Positions 25,883-34,272 of a stretch of 64,000 nt of DNA are shown one piece after another. The translations under genes and the position numbers were made by a program. This stretch comes from JAPKYZ01 sp033763835 (lineage in GTDB: Bacteria > Acidobacteriota > Terriglobia > Bryobacterales > Bryobacteraceae). The notes beneath the pieces are model-generated. The model worked only from the letters and a program-made list of their open reading frames with translations, was not told the origin of the DNA and did not search any database. The stretch is taken from positions 62,001-126,000 of the forward strand of contig JANRJS010000036.1 of NCBI GenBank assembly GCA_033763835.1. Direction: 5' to 3'. How positions within the stretch are numbered: the stretch's first letter is position 1; every line of letters begins with the position of its first letter.

Positions 25883-26430
25883 TCGCTTGCTTCTATATCG
25901 TGATATTCCTCGGCAGCCAAAAACCCGACGCTGTAGCGATACCGAATGCCTATTCGCGGGGGCTCGTCAAGTGATCGCTCGCAGGGTATTTTCAGAACGT
26001 TTGGGGGACCGTGATGAACCCGGAATCGCCCGCACCAAAGAACATAGTGCCCGGTTCCGCTGAATAATGTATTTCCTTCCCCAGTCAAATCTCTCGGCGG
26101 AATTCGTTGAAACGGGATGAAACTGACTCGGTCGGAAGAGCAAAGCGGTTCTTGGGTTTCTACTGTGCGGAATCCCTCCGGCGGCGTAGCGCCCGTCTTC
26201 AAGGCCTGCTTTAGGTGCATCGCGATTTCGACGATCTCGACGTTATGAACTACTCCATCGACCTGAACATAGATGCCCAAAAAGTTGTCGCGGTAGATTG
26301 CCGATCCGGTAACGACGGGGGTTTCGCGGGTGAACATCCCGTACATGGCTAGGGCGTTGGAACCCCATAAGACTATGGTTACGACAATCGCACCGACCAT
26401 AAAACCAATAACAGCGGCTATGACACCCAT
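25879..26430 (-). CDS. Single-pass membrane protein of unknown function
   Basis: This 183-residue protein has one N-terminal membrane helix ('IAAVIGFMVGAIVVTIVLWG') followed by a mainly beta-rich outside domain ('TGSAIYRDNFLGIYVQVDG', 'GTGHYVLWCGRFRVHHGP', 'IGIRYRYSVGFLAAEEYHDI'). I do not recognise the family. The stop overlaps the start of the membrane TIR-like gene (ATGA), so the two are translated as a coupled pair and are likely partners. It is the first gene of the minus-strand set leading to thsA. The upstream DNA contains repeat units and an IS3 element. Confidence 0.6.
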   Translation of the reverse strand: MGVIAAVIGFMVGAIVVTIVLWGSNALAMYGMFTRETPVVTGSAIYRDNFLGIYVQVDGVVHNVEIVEIAMHLKQALKTGATPPEGFRTVETQEPLCSSDRVSFIPFQRIPPRDLTGEGNTLFSGTGHYVLWCGRFRVHHGPPNVLKIPCERSLDEPPRIGIRYRYSVGFLAAEEYHDIEASE

Positions 26431-26488
26431 CGCTACGTCCTCGTAACGTGACCACGAACCTTGTCCATTAGATTATACAACTTAGCTC

Positions 26489-26624
26489 TTTCGATCTTCC
26501 CGGAACTGATGCTCACGGCAGCCTGGGACATTATAGCCGCCTGGCATTTTGGGACGGATTCCATCTTAGCTATGCGGAGTGCGGGATTGCGACCACGACA
26601 CTCTCTTTTCATCTCCCCCTGAGG
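26489..26624. repeat. ~115-bp dispersed repeat, interrupted by IS3 (first part)
   Basis: A full unit (26489-26606) and the first 18 bases of the next (from 26607, TTTCATCTCC) are seen. It matches the unit at 16394-16508 across GCCTGGCATTTT, CGGATTCCATCTTAGCTATG and GATTGCGACCACGA. The IS3 element then interrupts the second unit, which continues after the element at 27834. Confidence 0.75.
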
Positions 26625-26656
26625 TGACCTGCACCCATTTTTCGTCCGGGCACCGC

Positions 26657-27509
26657 CTAACGTTGTATCATGATTCTTTCTTTGTTGATGTAGGCCTCGA
26701 AGAACTGCCGGGGCGTTAGATACCCGAGGCTGCTGTACGGTCTCTGGCCGTTGTACTCTTCGCGCCAAAGCTGGATGCGCCGCCGTGCTTCCCAGAGATT
26801 CACAGACCAACTGGTGTTTAGGCATTCGTCGCGGAGTTTTCCGTTGAAGCTTTCCGCAAAGGCGTTCTGCACGGGCTTACCCGGCTGAATATAGTTCAGG
26901 CTGATGCGCCGGTCCAGACCCCACGCGAGAAAGTGCCGGGAAGTTAGTTCGCTGCCGTTGTCCATGCGGATGCTCGCTGGCCTGCCGCGTTCTAAGATGA
27001 CCTCATCCAGTGCCCGCGTCACGCGCCGGCTCGGCAGACAGGAATCCACTTCGAGTGCCAGACATTCGCGCGTGAACGTGTCCACGACCGTTAGCACACG
27101 AATCGTTCGGCCGCTGGCCAGCCGGTCATGCACAAAGTCGATTCGCCCACTGCTGATTCGGCGCCGAAGCGGCCAGTTGCGGCTGTCCGGCGCGCACCAG
27201 ACGCTTGCGCTGTCGGCGTTTCACGCACAGACCGGCAGCTTGATAGACGCGGAATACTCTCTTGTGATTCACCACTTCTCCTTCGCGCCTTAACAGAATG
27301 CCGAGCCGCCGGTAGCCATAGCGCGGCTTCTGCTGCGCCAGATCGGTCAGCTTTGCCTTCAGAGGAAGATCTTTTTCTTCGTTGCGCTGATAACGGAACG
27401 TCGTCCGTGCGATGTGGGCCAGCTCGCAGGCTTTGCGTTCGGTGGCGGCGAAGACCTCAATCAGATACGCCGCATCCGCTCGCCGGTCTACGAGCTCAGG
27501 CCGTTTTTT
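26657..27509 (-). pseudogene. IS3-family transposase OrfB, frameshifted
   Basis: The OrfB frame is entered by -1 slippage and runs through the HTH_21 region ('RRADAAYLIEVFAATERKACELA') and 'KPRYGYRRLGILLRREG', up to 'NQQWANRLCA' and a stop at about 27127. Deleting one base at about 27141-27143 restores the expected 'QWAIDFVHDRLASGRTIRV' and continues into the DDE core: 'TVVDTFTREC', 'RMDNGSELTSR', then 'NAFAESFNGKLRDEC'. The insertion truncates the catalytic core, so this copy probably cannot transpose by itself. A sequencing indel is possible, as at hicA. Confidence 0.82.
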
Positions 27510-27766
27510 ATTAGAAGGGCCTTTAGCATTTCGCGATCCAGGCAGACCTCGGCCACCAGTTTCTTCAGCCGGCTGTTTTCGTCCTCCAAATGGCGAAGCC
27601 GCATCGCTTCGTTCGGCTCTATCCCGCCGTACTTCGCCTTCCAGGAATAGATCGTATAAGTGCTCACTCCGACCTCGCGGGCCATCTCGGCGGCCGTTCG
27701 TCCCGCCTCCAGTTGCTTCACCACCGCGACGATCTGCTCGTCCGTCAGCTTCCTTTTCTGTGCCAT
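27488..27766 (-). CDS. IS3-family transposase OrfA
   Basis: This 92-residue HTH_Tnp_1 (helix-turn-helix) protein reads 'RKLTDEQIVAVVKQLEAGRTAAEMAREVGVSTYTIYSWKAKYGG', followed by a leucine-rich zipper ('LRHLEDENSRLKKLVAEVCLD'). It binds the element ends and is fused to OrfB by frameshifting. Near its 3' end it meets the slippery site (27503-27509). The family is IS407-like within IS3. Confidence 0.92.
   Translation of the reverse strand: MAQKRKLTDEQIVAVVKQLEAGRTAAEMAREVGVSTYTIYSWKAKYGGIEPNEAMRLRHLEDENSRLKKLVAEVCLDREMLKALLIKNGLSS
27503..27509 (-). promoter_or_regulatory. Programmed -1 frameshift heptamer in IS3 orfA/orfB
   Basis: On the minus strand the sequence is A_AAA_AAC, with the OrfA reading 'ATA AAA AAC GGC'. 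A -1 slip gives 'AAA AAA CGG', which continues into OrfB. This is the canonical slippery motif of IS3 elements and yields the OrfAB fusion transposase. Confidence 0.85.
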
Positions 27767-27833
27767 CTCTTCTCCCTTTCTTCGTCCGAAGTCGTATTTT
27801 CACCCGGACGAAGAATGGGGTTCAGGTCAGAGG

Positions 27834-27945
27834 ATTGAGGAGAAAAACTGGTGCTCAGGACAGCCTTGAGGATTGTGACCACCCGCCTCAGGGGGCGCGT
27901 TACGTCTTAGGTTATACGGAGTGCGAGATTGTGATCATGACGGTT
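27834..27945. repeat. ~115-bp dispersed repeat, continuation after IS3
   Basis: After the target duplication the unit resumes with AACTGGTGCTCAGGACAGCC, then a stretch ending GTCTTAGGTTATACGGAGTG followed by GAGATTGTGATCATGACG, closely parallel to the unit at 16394. The unit is thus split by the IS: 18 bases on the left and about 110 on the right. Confidence 0.7.
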
Positions 27946-28013
27946 TAACTAATGAATCCCAACCTCGCGCGGCAAACCGGCCAGCCCTAGACAAGCTAGG
28001 GCATTTTGCCTGC

Positions 28014-31000
28014 TTAGATATTGCCGATGTCGTCGAGAATTGAGATCCGCACCCTTGGCTCCATTCGTTGCGACGCAAACGTCATTGGGACTGGATTTCT
28101 GAATATCAGATGCCCCTCGATTGTGATCTGTGTGTCAAGACCGATCGCTCGACCTACTTTGGCTGGATTGCAGCGGAGTATGTCGATTCGATCCAAGTGC
28201 CGCTTCAGCAAGTCTGGGCTTCCGTCAGCGCGATTTTCACCGAGGAAGTCGGCCAGTTGCTCGGAAACCTCCCCAAGGGTCTTTTTGTAATGAACATCCT
28301 TGCACTCAACTACCAGAACTCGGCCTTCTCGATGGGCAAGGACATCCACGTCACCGAGCTTGTCCCATGGTTCGCCAAGCAATTTCGTTATCGTGATTTC
28401 CGTGATGACGGACCATCCAGCCTTCTCCAGTGCTAATGCTACTTCAGCCGTGAACTTCGCGCCTCGCTCTCGATTCGTATGGCCGATCCATTGTGCCATC
28501 TCTCTTGAACGAGCATCCTCGCTCCTGATATTACCTTCATAGTGCCACACAAGCGTGGTAAACAATCCTTCTCGAATCACTCCCGGGGATATCAGCAATA
28601 AGGGATTCTCGTCTGTGGACCATTGACATAACGGGCGCCGAATAATTGACAAACGACGACGAAATCTCCAAGGGTGCCAGTCTCGGTCAGCAAAGGCCGC
28701 GCCCGGATCCTTCCAAGACCGACGTGGTGTGAGAGTCAACAAAGACAAACTTGCGTCAGCAGCGGAAGGTGAAAGGGAGCACGTTTCCATGAGCATCTGC
28801 CTGACGATGGATCGACGTAATGTAAATACGGCTCTTGACAACGAAAGGCCTTGGTTCTCAACAGCGTCAACAAACTGGCGGATCCCGTCTACAGTCACGC
28901 CAACTTCTGCTACCCAGGCTCTCAAGAAAGTTGCCTCAAAGACATCTTCAACCGTGGGCCTAGCTTCGACTGCCTGGTAAAGCTCGCGATACCCGCTACG
29001 TGCATGTTCAATTGTCGCGCGGCCCGCAGCCTCTCCATAAGGCTCATAAATATTATCGAAGAACTCCCGGCTCACATGCACATCCCCTAGCGGGGTTATG
29101 CGCAATGATGGCTCAATAGCTCCCCAGCGAACGGCATTCGACCAGCCACCGAGATGAAAGGCCATTGCGGCACGAGCCATTAGTTTCGATAGCTCCCAAT
29201 CATCGATCTGGCTCCCGCTCGAGTCTGGACACTCGCAAATTCCTGCTTCAATAAGAACTCGACTGGCGAGTGAGCAAGCATTGAGCTCGCTTTCACGCTT
29301 AAGAATTTGCTCAATGACGGCCTGCGTCGAACCACTCAAGGCGATCATGGCTCTCGCCGTGCGCCGCCACTTGTGTTTGTCGTAGGCGGCAAACTCCTGG
29401 TTCTCGATAACGCGGCACAAGAAAGAGAGCCGATTAAAGCTTCTTAGTTCCAGTATGATTTCATCGATCACCGCAGCAACAAGGTTATTCAGAAAGTGGG
29501 TGCATTCTTCCACACCTGAAACGTTAGCCCCTTGCTCTCGACTCCTTACTCGCCAGCCTAGGCCAATGCGGCAGCTTGCGTCGTCAAATCGATGAATAAC
29601 GACTGGGGACGGGGCGTCCCCAGCAAACAAGTAGTCTTGAAAAGATCGTGCTTCAAGCCGATGCATCATTCGCGCATCCTCGTTCGGGCAGATGTTAGTC
29701 ACCAAGGGGAGGTGATCGGATAGAGTGGTACCGGACAACAAGGCTGAGGCAGAAACGATTGACTCAATGATCACTCTTTCGGCGTCATTCTCCGCGACGC
29801 GAAACCCTTCGACGAAACCAGCGTCAATGGTAATGTTAACGCTTCCCCCTGATGTCCCTTTCGAAACCGAAACAAGCCCACGAAGTTCATGCGCACGTCT
29901 CGCCGTTTTGATGGTGGACGAGTCCATAAGTGGTTCTTTGAAGTGAAAGTGTATGTAGACGCCGTCACTGGGCAGTCCGTGAAATGTGCGCTCCATCACT
30001 GGTGCGGCCCGGCTCACCCATACCGCAGTCATTCGCCAATGCTCAAAGTGTGCGTGCTTGGCTGATCCCTCCGGGGTGTGTATCTCGATCCACCAGGGAC
30101 GCTTCCCTGCTAAACACACGCCACGCAGGCGGCCGCTGCTAATGACTTCATCACTCACATAGAGCGTATCCAAGCCATCAGTATCAACAGCACTCGCCGC
30201 GAAACGCCGGACGGCTATCCACTCGCCATTGGCGTCGAGAACGCGGCGAGCGTCGCATGACTTGAATACTCGTTGTCGCAGATCAAGAAGTGCGTTCTGC
30301 GTGATCATAATGGAAGCGTTGGAGTCAGGAGAGATGAAATCATCCGGCAGTTGACCGTGAGGCACGACGTGACCACCGAGTTCGTCCGCCCAAGCAATCA
30401 AATTAAGTAGGCCATTGATATTGAGTAAGGTCACGCCGTGTTCGGATACTGTTTGTTGTGCTTCTAAGACACGCCAGAGATCTAGAGGTTGCATCGTCGT
30501 CAGAAGGCTGACAGTACATAGGTCGTACGCACTAATTCCTTGTATTAACCAGCCTCGAGAGAGGATCCCTTCAATCGAGAAATTGCATCCTCTACCTATC
30601 CCACAGCCGACAGCGAGACATATGCCCTTGTCTACTTTGCCCTTGTCCTGCCGAAGCCTCAGGTCGTCGATGTATGTGTTTAAGGCTTCCGATATGGCAT
30701 TGGAATCGGGATTTACGCCACATAACCCACTTTGGTCGAATTCTTTTAGGCCGTCCAAGAAGAAGAACAGAGTGAGTGTTCGTTGGGAGTCAACGGGCTT
30801 TTCGACTATTCCAACACGCAGATCCCCAACGGATTGAAACTGAACATTCGCTCTTGCAGCGATGCCAAGAAGTGGCGTCTCTGAAAACAATCGACTGTAT
30901 TCACGTTCAATGGAGTAGGCCAATGAACCGCCTAGTGTCAGGGCGTTGATTGATTCGAGCAGATAGCGCGTGATGGCGCTCCCTACAGCTGTTGGCAGAA

Positions 31001-31739
31001 CGAGATAGAGGTGTCGGCCCGCTGCCAAGAGCGGCCGCCTTTCAAGATCAGAATGACCAAGCGACTGTTCTATGAGTGAGCTACCATTTCGAAGATCAAA
31101 GGCAAATGCACCCAATAAGTCTATTTTGTCTGCTAAGGACTTTAATTCTAGAGCGTCGAAACAAACGAGCCGACGAGTTGATCCCAGAGCCCCTATTGCA
31201 TCAGAGGGAAGTGTCTTCAAGGGACTGTCGGAGCCAATCTCGAATTCACGGAGACCTGCTCGTTCGGCGACTAGTTCGGAAAGGAAGAGGAGTGCATGAA
31301 TGGTGTTCTGAATCGTTAAGAACGGTTCGTCGTTTGGCATGTCTTCAACAACGTTCAGAAGACGCTGAAGGTAAAAGGCATTTCCTTCCCTAATGCCTTC
31401 GAAGATGCGAAAGTTACCGCGAGTTGTGTGCACGCGAGAAACAAATACGTCCTCTGGTGGATCCTCAGCTCGGCCGCAATAGCCCCTTCCAAGCTTCGAG
31501 AAGGCTTGCCGTACGATCTTCGACGCTGGATTTCGAGTCCCCGAACAGTATGCAACCGCGAGGTGGGAGAGGGCTTCGAGCCTAAGGCAGTTGGCCTGCA
31601 ATTTAGGCAACGCGAGTAATCCACCGAAGGTTGAGGCCATTTGTATCGGTTCGAAGACCTGTAATGCCAAGCACAGATCCTCAGCGGCGTCAGCGATTCC
31701 GCCGAGAGGAACGCCAAAATGAAGGTATGTCTCGCTCAT
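28014..31739 (-). CDS. 1241-residue protein with C-terminal PD-(D/E)XK nuclease domain
   Basis: The N-terminal 1080 residues match no family I know. The C-terminal ~150 residues form a restriction-like fold. 'GAKFTAEVALALEKAGW' (with Glu1099) opens it, followed by 'GDVDVLAHREGRVLVVECKD', with candidate metal ligands Asp1130 or Asp1132, Glu1145 and Lys1147. Such E-GDxD-ECK order is typical of Mrr/NERD-like nucleases. No membrane segments or signal are seen. The gene stands alone on the minus strand between repeat units and beside a serine recombinase, in a defence island. A long unknown sensor plus a nuclease suggests a one-protein anti-phage system, but this is inferred from context. Codon use is lower GC than in the chromosome. 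Confidence 0.75.
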   Translation of the reverse strand: MSETYLHFGVPLGGIADAAEDLCLALQVFEPIQMASTFGGLLALPKLQANCLRLEALSHLAVAYCSGTRNPASKIVRQAFSKLGRGYCGRAEDPPEDVFVSRVHTTRGNFRIFEGIREGNAFYLQRLLNVVEDMPNDEPFLTIQNTIHALLFLSELVAERAGLREFEIGSDSPLKTLPSDAIGALGSTRRLVCFDALELKSLADKIDLLGAFAFDLRNGSSLIEQSLGHSDLERRPLLAAGRHLYLVLPTAVGSAITRYLLESINALTLGGSLAYSIEREYSRLFSETPLLGIAARANVQFQSVGDLRVGIVEKPVDSQRTLTLFFFLDGLKEFDQSGLCGVNPDSNAISEALNTYIDDLRLRQDKGKVDKGICLAVGCGIGRGCNFSIEGILSRGWLIQGISAYDLCTVSLLTTMQPLDLWRVLEAQQTVSEHGVTLLNINGLLNLIAWADELGGHVVPHGQLPDDFISPDSNASIMITQNALLDLRQRVFKSCDARRVLDANGEWIAVRRFAASAVDTDGLDTLYVSDEVISSGRLRGVCLAGKRPWWIEIHTPEGSAKHAHFEHWRMTAVWVSRAAPVMERTFHGLPSDGVYIHFHFKEPLMDSSTIKTARRAHELRGLVSVSKGTSGGSVNITIDAGFVEGFRVAENDAERVIIESIVSASALLSGTTLSDHLPLVTNICPNEDARMMHRLEARSFQDYLFAGDAPSPVVIHRFDDASCRIGLGWRVRSREQGANVSGVEECTHFLNNLVAAVIDEIILELRSFNRLSFLCRVIENQEFAAYDKHKWRRTARAMIALSGSTQAVIEQILKRESELNACSLASRVLIEAGICECPDSSGSQIDDWELSKLMARAAMAFHLGGWSNAVRWGAIEPSLRITPLGDVHVSREFFDNIYEPYGEAAGRATIEHARSGYRELYQAVEARPTVEDVFEATFLRAWVAEVGVTVDGIRQFVDAVENQGLSLSRAVFTLRRSIVRQMLMETCSLSPSAADASLSLLTLTPRRSWKDPGAAFADRDWHPWRFRRRLSIIRRPLCQWSTDENPLLLISPGVIREGLFTTLVWHYEGNIRSEDARSREMAQWIGHTNRERGAKFTAEVALALEKAGWSVITEITITKLLGEPWDKLGDVDVLAHREGRVLVVECKDVHYKKTLGEVSEQLADFLGENRADGSPDLLKRHLDRIDILRCNPAKVGRAIGLDTQITIEGHLIFRNPVPMTFASQRMEPRVRISILDDIGNI

Positions 31740-31754
31740 CGGCCTCCTCGCAGA

Positions 31755-31886
31755 AGTATCTACTTAAGTTTAGGCAACGGTGCGTGTCGGGCATGACGAC
31801 CCAAAGTGTCGTGGCCCTTGGGTATCGCCAAGGCAAATTCTATGTTAGCTTTGCGGGATGCTGGATTACAACCACGAGATCCTATC
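31755..31886. repeat. Degenerate copy of the ~115-bp dispersed repeat
   Basis: Between the nuclease gene and the serine recombinase lies a diverged unit: GGCATGACGACCCAAAG, then GTTAGCTTTGCGGGATGCTG and ATTACAACCACGAGATCC, in the order seen in the other copies. The unit abuts the 3' end of the recombinase gene. Confidence 0.55.
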
Positions 31887-33444
31887 GTTGGGCAAACCGA
31901 CGCGGTGTTGTTTTCCTAGCGATCTCCACTGCCACTTCTCCCGGTTGTCTACGGATTTGGGCAAAGCAGGCGAACAGGTGCTTCCAAGTTCGATCTATGT
32001 CCCGCCTCGGGCTACCATCTTGCGAAGTGAAGCGGTTGGCGATCAGGTGAAACGGAGAGTTCAGCATGATCTCAAGGGATTTTCCATCAAAGAGCCGGTT
32101 CGAGGTGACGATATCTACCCATTCACGCTTTTCGGGCAATTCAGCGTGTTTGTAAGCTAAATACGCGGTATTGGCGCGTTCGAGAACTTGGGTCAGTTCT
32201 TCCGCCGCGTTACGTTTTCCGGCTTCCCAACCCGCTTTTGATTCTTCCAATGAGGCGCGCTCCATGAGGAGCGCGCTTTTGCGTTGCTCAAAGAGGTCCT
32301 TGTTAATAAGCCGATCAATATAGGCGTCGGTCAGGCGGTTCAGCCGGTCGTCAATCTGAGAGAGCCTGAGCCGGAGAGCTGCGACGGCCATCTCCATCTC
32401 CTGACTATTTCGGGCACGCAGTTGGTTAAGCAACTTTTCGCAGTAGCGCCGCTCGTCGGGGTGGAACTGAAGCTGAAGGAAAGTAGACAGCATGGCTGAC
32501 TCGGCGGCTTCCTCCCGAATTGATGTGATCGGGCAATCCCGCCGCTGGCAACGGTAGTAGACGAATCCCTTGTGTGTTTCGCCGATTAGCGTGTAGCGGC
32601 AAATCTTGCAAATCAACCGGCGACGGAATAGAAAGTCGTGCCTAATGGAACGGGTGTTTGTCTTGCCGGTAAGGATGGACTGGACCCGGTCGTAAAGTGC
32701 TTTGGGAATAATCGGGGTATGCGCTCCTGGGAAAGTCTGCCCGGTAATCCCGATGTGGATCAGGCCGATGTAGAAGGGATTGCGGAGTAGCTTGGTGAGC
32801 CCGTTCTTGGTGATGTGTTTACCGGAGCGGCCTCGAAGTCCCCAGTCCCGCGTTAACTTCAGAAGATCGTGAAAGTTGTACCGGCCTGTCGCGTAAACCT
32901 CATATAGTTGCCGAATCAGAGGCCCTGATGTGGGGTCCACGGTTTTCGGCTTTCCGGCTCCGGTATTCAAGTAGCCGAGTGGAGCGGGCATGGGCAGAAG
33001 CCCCTGCTTGAGCCGCCCATAGAAGCCTTTTTTGGTTTCTTCGCGGAGATTGCGGATGAAGTCGGCGGCAACCACCGCCTGAATGTCGGCGGATAGCCTT
33101 CCACCTCGAGAGTTCAGATCGAGACCTTCAGCGGCGAAATGCACTTCGATTCCCCGGTCAATTAGTTCGCCAAGCTCGGACCAGTCCTTGAGATTGCGGG
33201 CCGACCGGTCGATCTTGTGAATGATTACGCCGTCGGCTTGCCGGGCCTTAAGCTGCCGGATCATTTGGCCGAACAGCGGACGTCCGGCGTGTGCGGCCGT
33301 CTCGCGTTCTTCAAACCAGCGGCTGATTTCCAAGCGGCTGCGCTGGGCGTGGTTGACGATGGCGTCGCGTTGTTGATCGAGCGATACCCCTTGCTCGCCC
33401 TGCCGCAGCGTTGAAACGCGGATGTAGGCGAAGTATTTGTTCAT
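31882..33444 (-). CDS. Large serine recombinase / resolvase-integrase
   Basis: This ~520-residue protein shows an N-terminal catalytic domain with 'YFAYIRVSTLRQ' (nucleophile Ser in IRVS) and the conserved 'HKIDRSARNLKDW'. A recombinase domain follows ('GYLNTGAGKPKTVDP', 'KLLRNPFYIGL'). A zinc ribbon comes next ('CKICRYTL...', then 'CQRRDC') and a long coiled coil (about 345-430). Large serine recombinases integrate or excise mobile elements at short attachment sites with no cofactor. ATG 33444 is taken as the start, but a GTG at 33456 is possible. A small gene precedes it on the same strand. It probably marks one end of an integrative element. Confidence 0.92.
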   Translation of the reverse strand: MNKYFAYIRVSTLRQGEQGVSLDQQRDAIVNHAQRSRLEISRWFEERETAAHAGRPLFGQMIRQLKARQADGVIIHKIDRSARNLKDWSELGELIDRGIEVHFAAEGLDLNSRGGRLSADIQAVVAADFIRNLREETKKGFYGRLKQGLLPMPAPLGYLNTGAGKPKTVDPTSGPLIRQLYEVYATGRYNFHDLLKLTRDWGLRGRSGKHITKNGLTKLLRNPFYIGLIHIGITGQTFPGAHTPIIPKALYDRVQSILTGKTNTRSIRHDFLFRRRLICKICRYTLIGETHKGFVYYRCQRRDCPITSIREEAAESAMLSTFLQLQFHPDERRYCEKLLNQLRARNSQEMEMAVAALRLRLSQIDDRLNRLTDAYIDRLINKDLFEQRKSALLMERASLEESKAGWEAGKRNAAEELTQVLERANTAYLAYKHAELPEKREWVDIVTSNRLFDGKSLEIMLNSPFHLIANRFTSQDGSPRRDIDRTWKHLFACFAQIRRQPGEVAVEIARKTTPRRFAQR

Positions 33445-33468
33445 AGATGAAAACACGATGGTTAATGA

Positions 33469-33663
33469 TCAAAGACTTGATTTCGACCTTTCGGTCGGAA
33501 TCATAGCTTCGCCGGGCGGAACCGTCAAATCGACGCGGTGTTTCGCATAAGTCCGGGCCAATATCGCAACAAACCGGCGCAGATTTGCGTCAGCGACCGC
33601 GAGTTCCTGCTCGGTCATGTACGGATAAAGATCTCGGATGGTAATGGAGTCTTTGTGTGCCAT
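33469..33663 (-). CDS. Small recombinase-associated protein, 64 residues
   Basis: The sequence 'ITIRDLYPYMTEQELAVADANLRRFVAILARTYAKH' is a single amphipathic helical unit found in small proteins that often precede serine recombinases. Its role is unknown. It could be a DNA-binding accessory or directionality factor. It lies just upstream (about 25 bp) of the recombinase on the same strand and may share its transcript. Confidence 0.6.
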   Translation of the reverse strand: MAHKDSITIRDLYPYMTEQELAVADANLRRFVAILARTYAKHRVDLTVPPGEAMIPTERSKSSL

Positions 33664-33702
33664 GGACGGAAGAGTAGCCAGAAATCCGCAATCGAAAAAG
33701 GC

Positions 33703-33736
33703 GGGAAGATTTGGATGGGCACATCCAGATTTTCCC
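33703..33736 (+). terminator. Hairpin with T-rich tail, possible terminator
   Basis: GGGAAGATTTGGATG pairs with CATCCAGATTTTCCC (two G-T pairs) around a GGCA loop, and GGCTTTTATGTTTTT follows. It could terminate transcription reading rightwards or protect against read-through into the small frame at 33778. No plus-strand gene ends just before it, so its target is unclear. Confidence 0.45.
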
Positions 33737-33777
33737 GGCTTTTATGTTTTTGAGAGAACTGGCATCCTCGCCCGCGT

Positions 33778-33948
33778 ATGCTCGACGCCGTCCAACAATT
33801 CGCTTTGGAGTTGCTGCGAGCTCTGCTGGTGGATGAACTCGCGGAGCAGGTTCGTCGCGGCGTAGCCGTTCTCATCCTGTTGCGCTCCATTCGCCGCAGG
33901 AAGGTAGCGCTCCACAGGTTGTTCACAAAGCGGCGGGGAAAGTTGTAG
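33778..33948 (+). CDS. Small basic protein, 56 residues, low confidence
   Basis: A frame from ATG encodes 'MLDAVQQFALELLRALLVD' and ends with Arg/Lys-rich 'RRKVALHRLFTKRRGKL'. It has an amphipathic helix and basic tail of a kind that could bind DNA. I cannot name a family. It lies divergent from the recombinase cassette and about 70 bp before the XRE-type gene, so it may be part of that control region. It is short enough that chance is a real possibility. Confidence 0.4.
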   Translation: MLDAVQQFALELLRALLVDELAEQVRRGVAVLILLRSIRRRKVALHRLFTKRRGKL

Positions 33949-34020
33949 TTATCCACAACTCTTCCCGCCTTGAGCATTTCCATGGAACTGATACGGTGAG
34001 CACAAGTCAACGGAGGAACT

Positions 34021-34272
34021 ATGCCTTCAATCAAACAAAGAAACAATCTATTGCTCTACCGGAAGCGGATGAGTTTTACGCAGAAGAAAGTCGCCCGGCT
34101 TTTGGGCCACCGCGACACGTCCACGCTGTCCTGCTATGAAAGCGGTAAGACCTTACCGCCGCTCCATGCCGCACTATGCCTGGAAATCGTCCTGCGAGTG
34201 CCCGTGGCCTTTCTCTTCCCCGAGCTCTACGAGCGGGAGCGCTCTAGGATTCGGCGGGAGGAGTCGCCATGA
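34021..34272 (+). CDS. XRE-family HTH regulator, 83 residues
   Basis: The sequence 'NLLLYRKRMSFTQKKVARLLGHRDTSTLSCYESGKTLPPLHAAL' is a Cro/CI-type helix-turn-helix. A short basic tail follows. It has a good ribosome site (GGAGG, 5 bases before ATG). Its stop overlaps the next gene's start (ATGA), so it is coupled to the split gene at 34269. It probably controls the integrative element. Confidence 0.85.
   Translation: MPSIKQRNNLLLYRKRMSFTQKKVARLLGHRDTSTLSCYESGKTLPPLHAALCLEIVLRVPVAFLFPELYERERSRIRREESP

Larger units (their letters stand above)
26625..27829 (-). mobile_element. IS3-family insertion sequence, 1205 bp, with imperfect ends and 4-bp target duplication
   Basis: The left end at 26625 reads TGACCTGCACCCATTTTTCG, and the complement of the right end (ending 27829) reads TGACCTGAACCCCATTCTTCG. 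Both continue to GTCCGGG, so they form terminal inverted repeats of about 28 bases. The four bases GAGG lie on both sides (26621-26624 and 27830-27833) as a target duplication. The inside codes for an OrfA and an OrfB reading on the minus strand, joined by a slippery A_AAA_AAC site. Length, orientation and signatures fit the IS3 family, IS407-like. Intact ends and target repeats point to a fairly recent insertion. The transposase has one frameshift (see orfB). Confidence 0.95.

Noticed and set aside
26433..26825. Minus-strand frame of 130 codons across the IS3 left end
   Set aside because: It crosses the inverted repeat and the repeat unit, so it is chance reading through non-coding DNA.
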